This document shows positions 13,216 to 22,210 of a DNA stretch of 64,000 bases, piece after piece (position 1 is the stretch's first letter; each line of letters starts with the position of its first letter). The translations under genes and the position numbers were made by a program. The DNA is taken from positions 11,668,501 to 11,732,500 of the forward strand of contig NC_091669.1 of the NCBI RefSeq assembly GCF_042453785.1, in the 5' to 3' direction. Under the pieces are notes generated by a model. That model was not told where the DNA came from, searched no databases, and was given only the letters and a program-made list of their open reading frames with translations. This stretch comes from Malus domestica (lineage: Eukaryota > Streptophyta > Magnoliopsida > Rosales > Rosaceae).

Positions 13216-13870
13216 CGATTTTTGAGAAAGTAATCATGTTGGGAGTTGGGAGTGTTTTCTCGAATATGAGTAAAGGTTGGGCATGTTTGCTAGTCTACCT
13301 TGCCACGAAGCACAGAGGTTGACACACAGGGACTTTCCAATTATCCAGCAGTGGTACTGTTCCTTTACCCTCTCTTCGATTTTTGAGAAAGTAATCATGT
13401 TAGGAGTCTGGCTCTCGAGATTCGGAGGGCGGTGCCTCTTCGATTTTGGAGCAAGCAATCTTGTTGGGGGTGTTTTCTCGAATGTGAGTAAAGGTTGGGC
13501 ATGTTTGCTAGTCTACCTTGCCACGAAGCACAGAGGATGACACACAGGGACTTTCAAACTATCCAGCAGTGGTACTGTTCCTTTACCCTCTCTTCGATTT
13601 TTGAGAAAGTAATCATGTTGGAAGTCTGGCTCTCGAGATTCGGAGGGCGATGCCTCTTCGATTTTGGGGCAAGCAATCTTGTTGGGAGTGTTTTCTCGAA
13701 TGTGAGTAAAGGTTGGGCATGTTTGCTAGTCTACCTTGCCATGAAGCACAGAGGTTGACACACCGGGACTTTCCAATTATCCAGCAGTGGTACTGTTCCT
13801 TTACCCTTGTGGGTAATAATATGGTAGCTAGGCCGTCAAAATTTATGTGTCTAAACTTTGTTAGTGTTGT
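13216..13870. repeat. 218-bp tandem repeat, about three units
   Basis: The block containing GAGTAAAGGTTGGGCATGTT and a CCAGCAGTGGTACTGTTCCT segment recurs with an exact 218-bp period (equivalent positions 13277, 13495 and 13713). Copies differ at only a few bases, so the expansion is recent. Partial related sequence extends upstream to about 13060. Confidence 0.9.
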
Positions 13871-13933
13871 TTCTTTGCTATTCTTTTACCCTTCTTGATC
13901 AGAGCGATGTAGTGAGAGTTGCAAGCTTCACGT

Positions 13934-14317
13934 GTCTCGACTTTGTCAGAGAACTTTGGCAAAGTTATATGTGGTACCCATGAGCTACTGTTGCGTGTGG
14001 GAAGTGGGTGATTGAACAGTACGATTCATGTGCTTTCTACTTCGCCAGAAATCTTCGACAGAATGCCCATAATTTCCGCAAAGCTGAGTGTGCGTGTGAC
14101 AGGTGCTGACAAGGCTGGAAAAGTAGTCTCAACTTTGTCAGAGAACTTTGACAAAGTTATATGTGGTACCCATGAGCTACTGTTGCGTGTGGGAAGTGGG
14201 TGATTGAACAGTATGATTCATGTGCTTTCTACTTCGCCAGAAATCTTCGACAGAATGCCCATAATTTCCGCAAAGCTGAGTGTGCGTGTGACAGGTGCTG
14301 ACAAGGCTGGAAAAGTA
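13934..14317. repeat. 192-bp tandem duplication
   Basis: The segment starting GTCTCGACTTTGTCAGAGAA at 13934 is repeated from about 14126, ending in each case at GGCTGGAAAAGTAG. The two copies are almost identical. Confidence 0.9.
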
Positions 14318-14655
14318 GGTGCCTCTTCGATTTCTGAGATCGACCCTCGTGGTCTCTGAACAGCCCAGCTTTTGAGAAAGCAAACCTCTTCGATTTCTGA
14401 GATCGGCCCTCGTGGTCTCTGAGCAGCCCAGCTTTTGAGAAAGCAAACCTCTTCGATTTCTGAGATCGGCCCTCGTGGTCTCTGAGCAGTCCAGCTTTTG
14501 AGAAAGCAAACCTCTTCGATTTCTGAGATCGGCCATCGTGGTCTTTGAGCAGCCCAGCTTTTGAGAAAGCAAACGCCTCTTCGATTTCTGAGATCGACCC
14601 TCGTGGTCTCTGAGCAGCCCAGCTTTTGAGAAAGCAAACGCCTCTTCGATTTCTG
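14318..14655. repeat. About 63-bp tandem repeat, five to six units
   Basis: Each unit contains CCTCTTCGATTTCTGAGATC, a CCTCGTGGTCTCTGAGCAG-type block and GCTTTTGAGAAAGCAAA. The last copy breaks off just before the presumed promoter of the frame at 14796. The minus strand reads open through the array (as QKLGCSETTRADLRNRRG repeats) only because the unit length is a multiple of three. Confidence 0.9.
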
Positions 14656-14795
14656 AAGCTTCGTCAAGTGCAGATTTTTATAGAGGCTGACATTAAGTTC
14701 CAAAGCACACTTGAATATCCACCAGTAGAAGCTCCATTCTTGCACTTCTAAGATCTTGATTTGTCTGACCTCTTCTCTCTTCTACACCTTTGAAA

Positions 14796-15470
14796 ATGTC
14801 TGGCCCCTCCGACCGTCGTTTTGACTTGAACCTTGTTGAAGAGGCAGCCCCGCCTTCTCCAGACAACATATGGCGCCCATCCTTCGTCTCCCCTACTGGT
14901 CCTCTTACCGTTGGGGATTCCGTGATGAAGAATGATATGACCGCTGCGGTAGTGGCCAGGAACCTTCTCACTCCCAAAGATAACAGACTACTTTCCAAAC
15001 GGTCTGATGAGTTGGCTGTTAAGGATTCTCTGGCTCTTAGTGTTCAGTGTGCAGGTTCTGTGTCTAATATGGCCCAACGCCTATTTGCTCGAACCCGCCA
15101 AGTTGAATCATTGGCGGCTGAAGTGATGAGTCTCAAACAGGAGATTAGAGGGCTCAAGCATGAGAATAAACAGTTGCACCGGCTCGCACATGACTATGCT
15201 ACAAACATGAAGAGGAAGCTTGACCAGATGAAGGAATCTGATGGTCAGGTTTTACTTGATCATCAGAGATTTGTAGGTTTGTTCCAAAGGCATTTATTGC
15301 CTTCGTCTTCTGGGGCTGTACCGCGTAATGAAGCTCCAAATGATCAACCTCTGATGCCTCCTCCTTCTAGGGTTCTGTCCAGTACTGAGGCTCCGAATGA
15401 TCCCCCTCCGGTGCCTTCTCTTTCTGGGGCTCTACCGACTGCCGAGACTTCTCCTAAGCAACCTTTGTGA
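14796..15470 (+). CDS. Uncharacterised coiled-coil protein of the repeat-rich element
   Basis: A 224-residue frame starting MSGPSDRRFDLNLVEEAAPP; this ATG is preferred because the frame has no earlier ATG. Residues about 100-150 are heptad-rich (VESLAAEVMSLKQEIRGLKH), so a coiled coil is likely. The C-terminal third is Pro/Ser-rich, with a degenerate triplicated EAPNDQPLMPPP-type repeat. A TATA-like TTTTTATAGAGG lies about 120 bp upstream (near 14675) and a presumed 3' UTR follows. No known enzyme, zinc-knuckle or capsid motif is visible. It could be a Gag-like or accessory protein of the element, but that is inference. The intact frame beside freshly amplified tandem repeats suggests an element that was recently active. 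Confidence 0.55.
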   Translation: MSGPSDRRFDLNLVEEAAPPSPDNIWRPSFVSPTGPLTVGDSVMKNDMTAAVVARNLLTPKDNRLLSKRSDELAVKDSLALSVQCAGSVSNMAQRLFARTRQVESLAAEVMSLKQEIRGLKHENKQLHRLAHDYATNMKRKLDQMKESDGQVLLDHQRFVGLFQRHLLPSSSGAVPRNEAPNDQPLMPPPSRVLSSTEAPNDPPPVPSLSGALPTAETSPKQPL

Positions 15471-15723
15471 AGGCTCCCTCTTATTTGTTTATTTTGACTC
15501 AAGTATATGTACATATTTGTAATTTATCGGGGATATCAATAAATAAGCTTTCCTTCATTTCAACGTATTGTGTTAAATCACCAAAGCCTTCTTCGCTAAG
15601 TTCTTTGAATTTTCTTTTGTTGAAGCTTGTATGTTGGAGCTTTGTGAGTGGAGCATGTAGGTTGAGGTAGTGTTCCCTTAATTTCCCGAGCGAGGACAAC
15701 TTCTCGGTTGGAGACTTGGAAAA

Positions 15724-15948
15724 TCCAAGTCACTGAGTGGGATCGGCTATATGAATCTTAGAACGCCATTGTGTTCTGTCCTGTGTCATGTCCTCCGTTA
15801 GATCCAAGTACTCTAAGTCTTTTCTTAGGGTCTCTCTCAAAGTTTTCCTGGGTCTTCCTCTACCCCTTCGGCCCTGAACCTCTGTCCCATAGTCGCATCT
15901 TCTAATCGGAACGTCAGTAGGCCTTCTTTGCACATGTCCAAACCACTG
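15724..15948 (-). pseudogene. Second RTE LINE 3' fragment
   Basis: The minus strand encodes QWFGHVQRRPTDVPIRRCDY, GRRGRGRPRKTLRETLRKDL and TQWRSKIHIADPTQ, the same LINE tail as at 11030-11240. It ends abruptly at the 22-bp target duplication (15949-15970), consistent with 5' truncation, and lacks the (ACA)n tail found at the other copy. Its presence on the far side of the 4.1-kb segment duplicates sequence that a simple insertion into one LINE would not duplicate. Confidence 0.8.
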
Positions 15949-16495
15949 TAACTGGTACAAATTGATACAAGAATGAAAATTCAAGTAAGATTAAGACTCT
16001 AACTCATGATCAAAGAAATGTTGGCATTGAAAAAACAATGGTTTATTAGAAGTATTATGATTTCAATACGAAATTAAATCATACCTAAGAAATTATACAT
16101 GACTTCACTTTCACCTCTTCTCCTAGCCATTGACTTGGTTTTACAGGTTTAGTTTCACTCTTTACATTCAAGTTTTTTTTTCTGTGAAATCTAATTTATG
16201 TTAAACCCTAACTCATACTAGATGTCCATAGAATATGATGTAATTTGAATTGAAATGATGAATTTGACCCTCTATGTGATAGTCATGTGATTTTATTTAA
16301 CGGAAGACTAACGAAAATTTGGATTTGGACCTTAATTGCTAATAAAGCTCATCACAAGAGTTTAATTAAAAGCCTTTTCACTACAAAAATTGCATTGAAA
16401 ATGCCGTGTCACCACAAGAATCACGAAAAACATTTAGCCAAACATGTAATATACGTTGCAACTTGCAAGTTAGAAAGTGGAAATTGTGAAGCATC

Positions 16496-17979
16496 CACAG
16501 ATTTAAATATCGATATTATCGGCAAAATATCGTCGATAATATCGATTTTTCCGGTCGGCGATATTTTAACTGGTTTCCGTGGGGTTTTCGGCCAAATATC
16601 GCGATATTTGGAAATTATCGGCGAAATATCCATGGACGGTGGAATCGGAATCCGAGGCGACGTCGGAGAAGAACGCCGGAGACGGTGGGGCGATTCCCGG
16701 GCCGGTTTCGTCCCAAAAACCTTGCAAAAACACGAATCTTAACATTAATTTCACAAATATACATCAGATTTCACAAATATACAAACGATTCAAGGCAGGG
16801 TGAAGTCGGAGAGATTAGGGTTTAGGGTTTCATGGAATCTCACCTGACGAAGCGGAATACGAACGATCCTTGCTCCGCGGCGCACCTCTGACTTCGCCTG
16901 AGCCACGATCAACGGCGATCTTTGTGTGTGTGTGTGTTTGGGAGAAGAGAGATCAGAGATCTCTCTTTGTATGTGGGTGTTTGGGAGAATAGAGATCGGA
17001 GAAGGGAGAAGAGAGATCGGAGAATGGAGATGAGAGATCGAGAGATCTCTGTGTGCATGTGTGTGTTTGGCAGAAGAGAGATCGGAGATCTCTGTGAGTC
17101 CGATCTCTGTGTGTGCGTGTGTTGGACTTGGATCCGATGTCAACCTGTGGAGCTCTCTGTGTGAGTGTGTGTGTGGGAGAAGAGAAGGGAGAAGAGAAGG
17201 GAGAAGAGAGATGGAGAAGGATGATCGAGAGAGAGAGAGACTGATGAGCTCTCTGTGTGTGTGTGTGTTTGGAAGAAGAGAAGGGAGAAGAGAAAACGAG
17301 AAGGATCGAGAGAGAGAGACTGAGGTGTGGTCTGCGTGCGTGCGTTGTGTGTGCGTGCGATGTGTTTTTGACAGTGATGATGTGTGTGGGTTCCTCCTGT
17401 CAGGAGGATAAACTCACTCAATATTTTTACAATTATTTAGACAATTTCATGCAGCTTTTACAATTATCAATTGTATTCTTTTCAGACCATGAATGGTGGT
17501 CATTTGTGTGTGTGTGTGGGTTCCTCCTGTCAGGAGGACACATGACTCACTCATTCTACACATAGAGATGATGAAGATAGTGACAAATTTGAACCTCATA
17601 GGAACTCTATGTGGTTCTAAAGTGTAAAATATTGTACTAATTCATTATATATAAATGATTATGGTGTGTTTAGACTTCTTTCATTAATTACTACATATTT
17701 TCTACACTCATAATGTTTATCAGATCGCTATATAATCAACTTGATAATGTTAAATCCATCATGCAATGCATTTCCTTCCAATTTTTTGTGATAAACTAAT
17801 AGATAATTGACTAAATAAACATCCTACAAAGTTTCAATAAAAATTTCCAAGTTTTTCTTACAATTTCCGTGGTTTCCATGTAATTTTTATCGATATCGAT
17901 ATTTTACCGATATTTCCATCGATATTTCCGTGTTTTCGGACTACCGATATTTCCGATATCACCGATATTTTCTTCCTTG
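16496..17979. mobile_element. hAT-like non-autonomous element with CGATAT-rich ends
   Basis: Flanked by a perfect 8-bp duplication, GAAGCATC (16488-16495 and 17980-17987). The left end is CACAGATTTAAATATCGAT and the opposite-strand right end is CAAGGAAGAAAATATCGG, an imperfect inverted pair. Both arms are packed with CGATAT, CGATATT and CCGATATT motifs. The middle (16921-17350) is GT- and GA-rich low-complexity sequence with repeated GAGATCTCT and GGAGAAGAGA. The phrase GTGTGGGTTCCTCCTGTCAG occurs at about 17384 and 17514. Open stretches here are by-products of low complexity. The target-duplication length fits hAT; Mutator (9 bp) is a weaker alternative. Confidence 0.7.
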
Positions 17980-17987
17980 GAAGCATC

Positions 17988-18443
17988 ATATTTTGCCCCC
18001 ACGCCTTTTAACACGTGCACCGAACCATCGACGACTCTCAGCCGTCCGTTTCGTCATCAGAGATAATTAGATTCGATGCCTAATTAGTTGTACAGAAAAA
18101 GAAGTAATGGAAAGTTGTCAGCAGCAGAAGAAGAAACCCTAAAACTCTATCGCCCCCTGTTTACTTGGAACATTCTCATCCCACGCAGACGCGCACGCAC
18201 GCAGATCACTCAACCGCCATTGCTGATTGCTTTCGGTTTTGGGTTTGTTTTCTCTTCTCTCTCTCTCACTGTCACTCTCGCTTTCGTTTTCTGAGAATAT
18301 CAAAAACTGCAAGAAAATTGATTGGAGAAACTTGGTTGTGATTTTCTCGGTAGCCAAACAGGTATTCTGAAAGTTTGTAGTTACGATTTCCAGATTGTGA
18401 TTGGTTTTTGTTGTTTGTTTGTTTGTGTGTTTTAGGGTTAGAA
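17988..18443 (+). promoter_or_regulatory. Promoter and 5' leader of the PMD-like gene
   Basis: Contains an AAACCCTAAAA telo-box-like motif near 18135 and a TCTC-rich leader near 18250-18280. A possible short 5'-UTR intron has its donor at ACAG|GTATTC (about 18361) and its acceptor at TGTTTTAG (about 18434), which would remove about 73 bp. The hAT-like element ends only 8 bp upstream of this region. Transcription start is not determined. Confidence 0.4.
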
Positions 18444-19400
18444 ATGGCAGAGAAGACGGTTGAAATCGTGGACGATCAGGCTGAGAATTTCTTCGATGCC
18501 GATCAGGCGGCGGAGTTGGGCCGCAAGGTCGAGGGTTTTGAGCGGGAGAAGCTCGAGCTCCAGCGCGAGAACAAGGAGACGAAAGAGAAAATTCAGGAAC
18601 TGACGGCGGAGATCGAGAAATTAAAGAGCAGCGAGAAGGAGACGAAGGAAAGGCTCAGGGAGATGGAGTTAGAGATTGAACGGACCGAGGAGGGGAAAGA
18701 TGTGCTGGAATCGGTTGCGAATAGAGCGATGGAGCTTGAGACTGAGGTAGCGAGGCTCCAACACGATCTGATCTCTGCCATGGCAGAAGGGGAGGATGCA
18801 AATAACGAAGTGGCGGAGCTGAAGCGTGTGTTGGGCGAGAGGGGGGAGAAAATTGATAGCTTGGAGAAGGAGCTCGAGAGCCTGAAGAAGGCGAAGGCTG
18901 ATAGTGAGAAGAGGATTAGGGAATTGGAGAGGAAGATTGGGGTTTTGGAAGTGAAGGAGACTGAGGAGAAGAGCAAGAAAATTAGGGTTGAGGAGGAGAT
19001 GAGAGAGAGACTTGATGAGAAAGAGAGTGAGCTTAGCTTGTTCAAGAAGAAAGTGGAGGATTTGGAGTCGGTGATTGTGAAGAACAATGCTGAATTGGGG
19101 AAGAGAGTGAGTGAGAAGCTCAATGTCGAGGCGGCGCTGAGGGAATCAGAGGATAAGTGCAGAGGCATGGAAATGAAGTTGGGAAAATTGCAGAAGGACG
19201 TGCTGGATGCTGAAAAGGTTATTAATGGATTGAAGGAGAGGACTGTTGGGGAAATTAATGGGACTGTGAATGAAGTGAAGGAGATTTCTAGAGAGACAGA
19301 GTCGAAAGGATTGAGCTTGCCAGTTGTGGCAGGGTCCACTGGAGTCGTTGTTGCCACAGCAGCTGCTGTTGTCTATGTGTTGTATGTAAGGCAGAGGTGA
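18444..19400 (+). CDS. PMD2: Peroxisomal and mitochondrial division factor (PMD1/PMD2-like)
   Basis: A 318-residue protein beginning MAEKTVEIVDDQAENFFDAD. Upstream codons in the frame belong to the leader; this ATG sits in good plant context (GAAATGGC). Residues about 25-275 are a nearly continuous Glu/Lys/Leu-rich coiled coil. The C-terminus has one hydrophobic helix at about 292-315 (LPVVAGSTGVVVATAAAVVY) followed by VRQR, a tail-anchor arrangement. Arabidopsis PMD1 and PMD2 (about 320 residues) share this architecture and promote division or shape of peroxisomes and mitochondria from the outer membrane. A match to that family is supported by length, coiled coil and tail anchor; PMD1 and PMD2 cannot be told apart here. 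No intron in the coding part. Polyadenylation-type AATAAA occurs near 19711. Confidence 0.8.
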   Translation: MAEKTVEIVDDQAENFFDADQAAELGRKVEGFEREKLELQRENKETKEKIQELTAEIEKLKSSEKETKERLREMELEIERTEEGKDVLESVANRAMELETEVARLQHDLISAMAEGEDANNEVAELKRVLGERGEKIDSLEKELESLKKAKADSEKRIRELERKIGVLEVKETEEKSKKIRVEEEMRERLDEKESELSLFKKKVEDLESVIVKNNAELGKRVSEKLNVEAALRESEDKCRGMEMKLGKLQKDVLDAEKVINGLKERTVGEINGTVNEVKEISRETESKGLSLPVVAGSTGVVVATAAAVVYVLYVRQR

Positions 19401-20520
19401 TTGGAACGCAATGCGGCATAGAGGAAAAAAATCCAGGCAGGCTTAAAACTAGAGGTTAGGGTTTATTTGGTTAAGAGCATATGTCGCAGTTTTGATAGAA
19501 TTACTGAATGCTTTTTTGTTGGCTTTTGGTTTTTTGCGAGCCTATCTTGCTAGCTCTATCAGTTTGGGATGCTGTTTTGTTTAGCTTTTGCTTGCTTGGT
19601 TGGAAAAAATAAAAAACTCCATATATGTAGTTTCGAAGGATTTATCATACTTTGGCTATAACTATTTTGTATTCGTACCCTGTGTGCTCCAAGCCATATT
19701 TAATTGCTGGAATAAACAAATACTGCATGACGGTTTTTTGCTAATTATTTGATGGTTTGTAAGCACATTGTTAATCTGATATCTCGAACACGTAGCACTT
19801 TCACTGAATTTGTTCAATTGCCTTGTTGGTGCTTTCCTTAAAGTTCCATTTAGTAGTTTTTGAAGAAAAGCTGTCGTTTAATTAGAGTTGAATTAGTCAT
19901 AAACCTTGTAGGTTGGGTTGGGTTGTGCTAGGGCTACTGAATTCTACTATTTATGTTTGCATTCAATTTTGGTTAATTGTAGTATACTCTCTTTCGAGGA
20001 TCAGTAAATAGGCGAACATTCATGAAATCTTGTTTGTTCATGCTCATATTTTTATGCAAATTCGAACCCTTTTTCTGAGAAGTTAGTCTTCTGTTTAGGT
20101 ATAGACTCAAAGCTGAGCAGTAATTCTTTGATTTTAATCGCTTATCAAGTCGTATCCATCTTAGTGCCTCATATTGTTTTGTTCTTTATGGTGGTTAAAT
20201 ACGAAATGCGCATCTTTGTTAGCCTTTGATGGTTTTCTTGAATATCCACCTCCCCCGTGCAGACTTCTCCCACGAATTTAAATGGTTTCTGTGTACATAT
20301 ATATATATGATCCTCCTTGCCTGTTCCTGGACTTGCTATTGCTATCAAATCGTTGATTCTTCTGTTCTAGTAATCTATGAAATTCTAGACTTTTAGTTAG
20401 AGTTTTTGATTGCCATCGTGATTTTGGATACGGTGCATCTGAAACAGCTCTCGATCTTACAGTTATGATCTGGTCCTTTGTAAGATTGGCTTCAGTCCTC
20501 TGATCCAAGTTTCTCTCTTC
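19401..20520. other. 3' UTR and intergenic sequence after the PMD-like gene
   Basis: Holds the presumed 3' UTR of the PMD-like gene and then unremarkable T-rich sequence. No second gene was recognised. Confidence 0.45.
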
Positions 20521-20560
20521 CTTCAGTCCTTCAGTCCTTCAGTCCTTCAGTCCTTCAGTC
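20521..20560. repeat. Octanucleotide tandem repeat (CTTCAGTC)x5
   Basis: Five perfect units of CTTCAGTC, followed by CTTAC. Probably a slippage-prone minisatellite in the intergenic region. Confidence 0.95.
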
Positions 20561-20989
20561 CTTACTAACCAACTCATAAACTTGTGCAGAAAGCAAGTAG
20601 AACTTTATTATCCTTCGTTTTGTGTCGCTTGCAGTTTGTTTCAAGCGTTTCATTCACTTCAATATAGCAAAGGAAACGCGTTTGAACACTCTATTTTTTG
20701 CCTCGTTCTAACGGTTTTTTTAAGGCTTATTTTTTTAATGTCCCCTGCAACTCAGACTTCAATTTCATTTTGTCCCTTTAAACAAAAATTTCTCCATTCG
20801 CACATAGGAACTCAATATTTGCTTCACTTTGCCATCAATTCGGTTAAATTGGCGTGTCGAATGTGCTGACGTGCAAGGGTAATATAGTAATTACAGCTTA
20901 GTTGGCACTGTTGGACCTTTAAATTATCCAGGGCAGCCAATCAGAAACTGATTTGTAGTTTTCTTTCCACGTCATTAATACCCACGCGT

Positions 20990-21310
20990 CTCTGGGCGAC
21001 TCTGAAATCCGGCGAAGTGGGGTAAGCTCTTCCTCTCGCCGTTGTTAGTCCTCTTTCGGTGCTCGACCAACCAAACGATCGATTTGGCGATCGGCGCGGA
21101 TGAAATAAACCCAAATTTCGATGCGGTGAAATGGCGCGGCGGAGCTCAACTCAGGGAGAATATGATGGAGGCGGCGTCCGATAAGTTTGTGGTGGTGGGG
21201 ATAAGACGTAACTGGTTGCTGGTCTCGGAGGAAGCGGTGCCGTGCTCAAGATCCCATGTCTACAGGCTGCAGCTAAGAAGGCAAGCGGCCCAGTTATCTC
21301 CGCTGTCAGA
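20990..21310 (+). pseudogene. Ribose-5-phosphate isomerase fragment
   Basis: The reading TIDLAIGADEINPNFDAVKW, then RGGAQLRENMMEAASDKFVV, matches the most conserved stretch of type A ribose-5-phosphate isomerase (family consensus DLAIDGADEVDP, KGRGGALLREK, ASDKFVVVVD). A further match, LVAGLGGSGAV, lies just downstream but in another frame, and PLSVLD upstream is also out of frame. So there are at least two frameshifts, and the N- and C-terminal parts are absent. One residue of the DGADE motif is lost (IGADE). It is a dead, partial copy. A MITE begins about 45 bp downstream. Confidence 0.75.
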
Positions 21311-21354
21311 CATTCAAACAATCAGGTTTGTAAAATTCTTAACTATTTAAAATT

Positions 21355-21581
21355 TCGTTTGGATTTGCTTTTAAAATAACTAAAAAACGCTTTTAGTGAA
21401 AATATTTTTGAAACCAATTCTTAATAAAAATGTAAGTAAATTATGAAAAAACACTTAAAATTGTTTCATGGAAAAAACACATAATTGGTGCTTCTTGCAA
21501 AAAACATATCAAATGCTTTTGAAATCCAAAAACATTTTCTCTAAAAAACCTTTCAATCATTTTAAAAGCACATTCAAACGA
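21355..21581. mobile_element. MITE copy 2 (TCGTTTG family)
   Basis: Inverted ends: TCGTTTGGATTTGC then TTTTAAAATAACT on the left; TCGTTTGAATGTGC then TTTTAAAATGATTG on the opposite strand at the right. Same family as 136-343. Interior is non-coding. Confidence 0.75.
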
Positions 21582-22210
21582 GCCCAGTCTTTGTTTCTTA
21601 ATCTTAATTTCCTTCATTGATGATTGCTTTTGATTTGTTTAATTTGCGTAATGTTTTGATCAGAAGAACATGAAGATCTGAATCCAATCACAAAAACCCT
21701 GAATTTCAAATATTTTTGGTGCAGATTCCGGCACCGAAGAGAGGTGCGATTGCTATGGAAAGCCTTCACTTGACAATTTGACCAAATGACCCATTTCTCA
21801 AACTGCCACTTGGAGGCCACCTATGCACTTTTCAAGCCACGTCATCAATTTTGACGGAATTGACAGAATTATCCAAAGCGGAGCTAATATTGAGTTTCAT
21901 GGTGTAGTTGTGAAATTTTAATTTCAAGGAGAAAAGTGAGATTGAAGTTGAGGGCATTACAAATATAAGCCTTTTTATTTATTTATTTATTTTTTTAATC
22001 AAGACCTGATGGTGTAACCTTGGGTGATTGAGGGTCGGTTTACATGCACCACCATCCGGCGGACTTTGTGAATCTGTTGTGACTAATCTCGTGATGAGTA
22101 AGAAAGTGTACAACCTGTTGCAAGTAAGTTATTGTCGGATCATGGGCATTAACAATTAAAAATTAACACTCAAGCATAAACCTTTCTTTAGCATTAACCA
22201 TCAATGTATG
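21582..22210. other. Intergenic
   Basis: No gene recognised; includes a TTTA-rich tract near 21975-21995. The last 8 bp are the target duplication of the next element. Confidence 0.45.

Larger units (their letters stand above)
11646..15723 (+). mobile_element. Tandem-repeat-rich, LARD-like segment with one coding frame
   Basis: About 4.1 kb between two LINE ends, with base composition and repeat structure unlike its surroundings. It contains several tandem repeat fields (218-bp, 192-bp and about 63-bp units), dispersed copies of ATATGGGATACTTTTGCTTT (12221, 12371, and variants near 12675 and 12707), and one 224-codon frame near its 3' end. No protease, integrase or RT motif is present. It resembles large retrotransposon derivatives, long non-autonomous elements, but no LTR pair was identified. 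It may instead be an uncharacterised repeat family. Confidence 0.5.
10976..15970 (-). mobile_element. LINE-type insertion with a 22-bp target duplication, composite cargo
   Basis: A perfect 22-bp direct repeat at 10976-10997 and 15949-15970 (core ACTGGTACAAATTGATACAA) brackets this block. Immediately inside the left copy is an (ACA)n tract to 11023. Read on the minus strand this is the 3' microsatellite tail of an RTE-type LINE. The right boundary falls inside LINE coding sequence, as in a 5'-truncated insertion. The interior is not one LINE: LINE 3' sequence occurs at both ends (11030-11645 and 15724-15948), with a 4.1-kb unrelated segment between them. The target-site evidence is direct; how the composite arose is inference. 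Confidence 0.7.
10328..16431. mobile_element. Mutator-like element with long terminal inverted repeats, carrying a nested insertion
   Basis: Sequence at about 10343-10562 reappears in inverted orientation at about 16200-16425. Shared blocks include TGTGGTGACAC, TTAATTAAACTC, GACTATCACAT and ATGGACATCTAGTATGA. Repeats over 200 bp long with a 9-bp target duplication are typical of Mutator-like elements. The flanks are ATTTAGGCC (10319-10327) and ATTTAGCCA (16432-16440), a 7 of 9 match. After removing the inserted block at 10976-15970, only about 1.1 kb of element remains and it has no transposase, so it is non-autonomous. A degenerate motif around ATTAAAGACAA is repeated inside its left arm (near 10697, 10765 and 10938). 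Confidence 0.7.

Noticed and set aside
14177-14745. Minus-strand open frames with QKLGCSETTRADLRNRRG-type repeats
   Set aside because: They come from the 63-bp tandem repeat, whose length is a multiple of three; they run against the frame at 14796.
16790-17565. Several overlapping open frames on both strands rich in Cys/Val or His/Thr
   Set aside because: They are translations of GT/GA low-complexity sequence inside the hAT-like element.
18593-19357. 254-codon Ser-rich minus-strand frame
   Set aside because: Antisense shadow of the Glu/Lys-rich PMD-like coding sequence.
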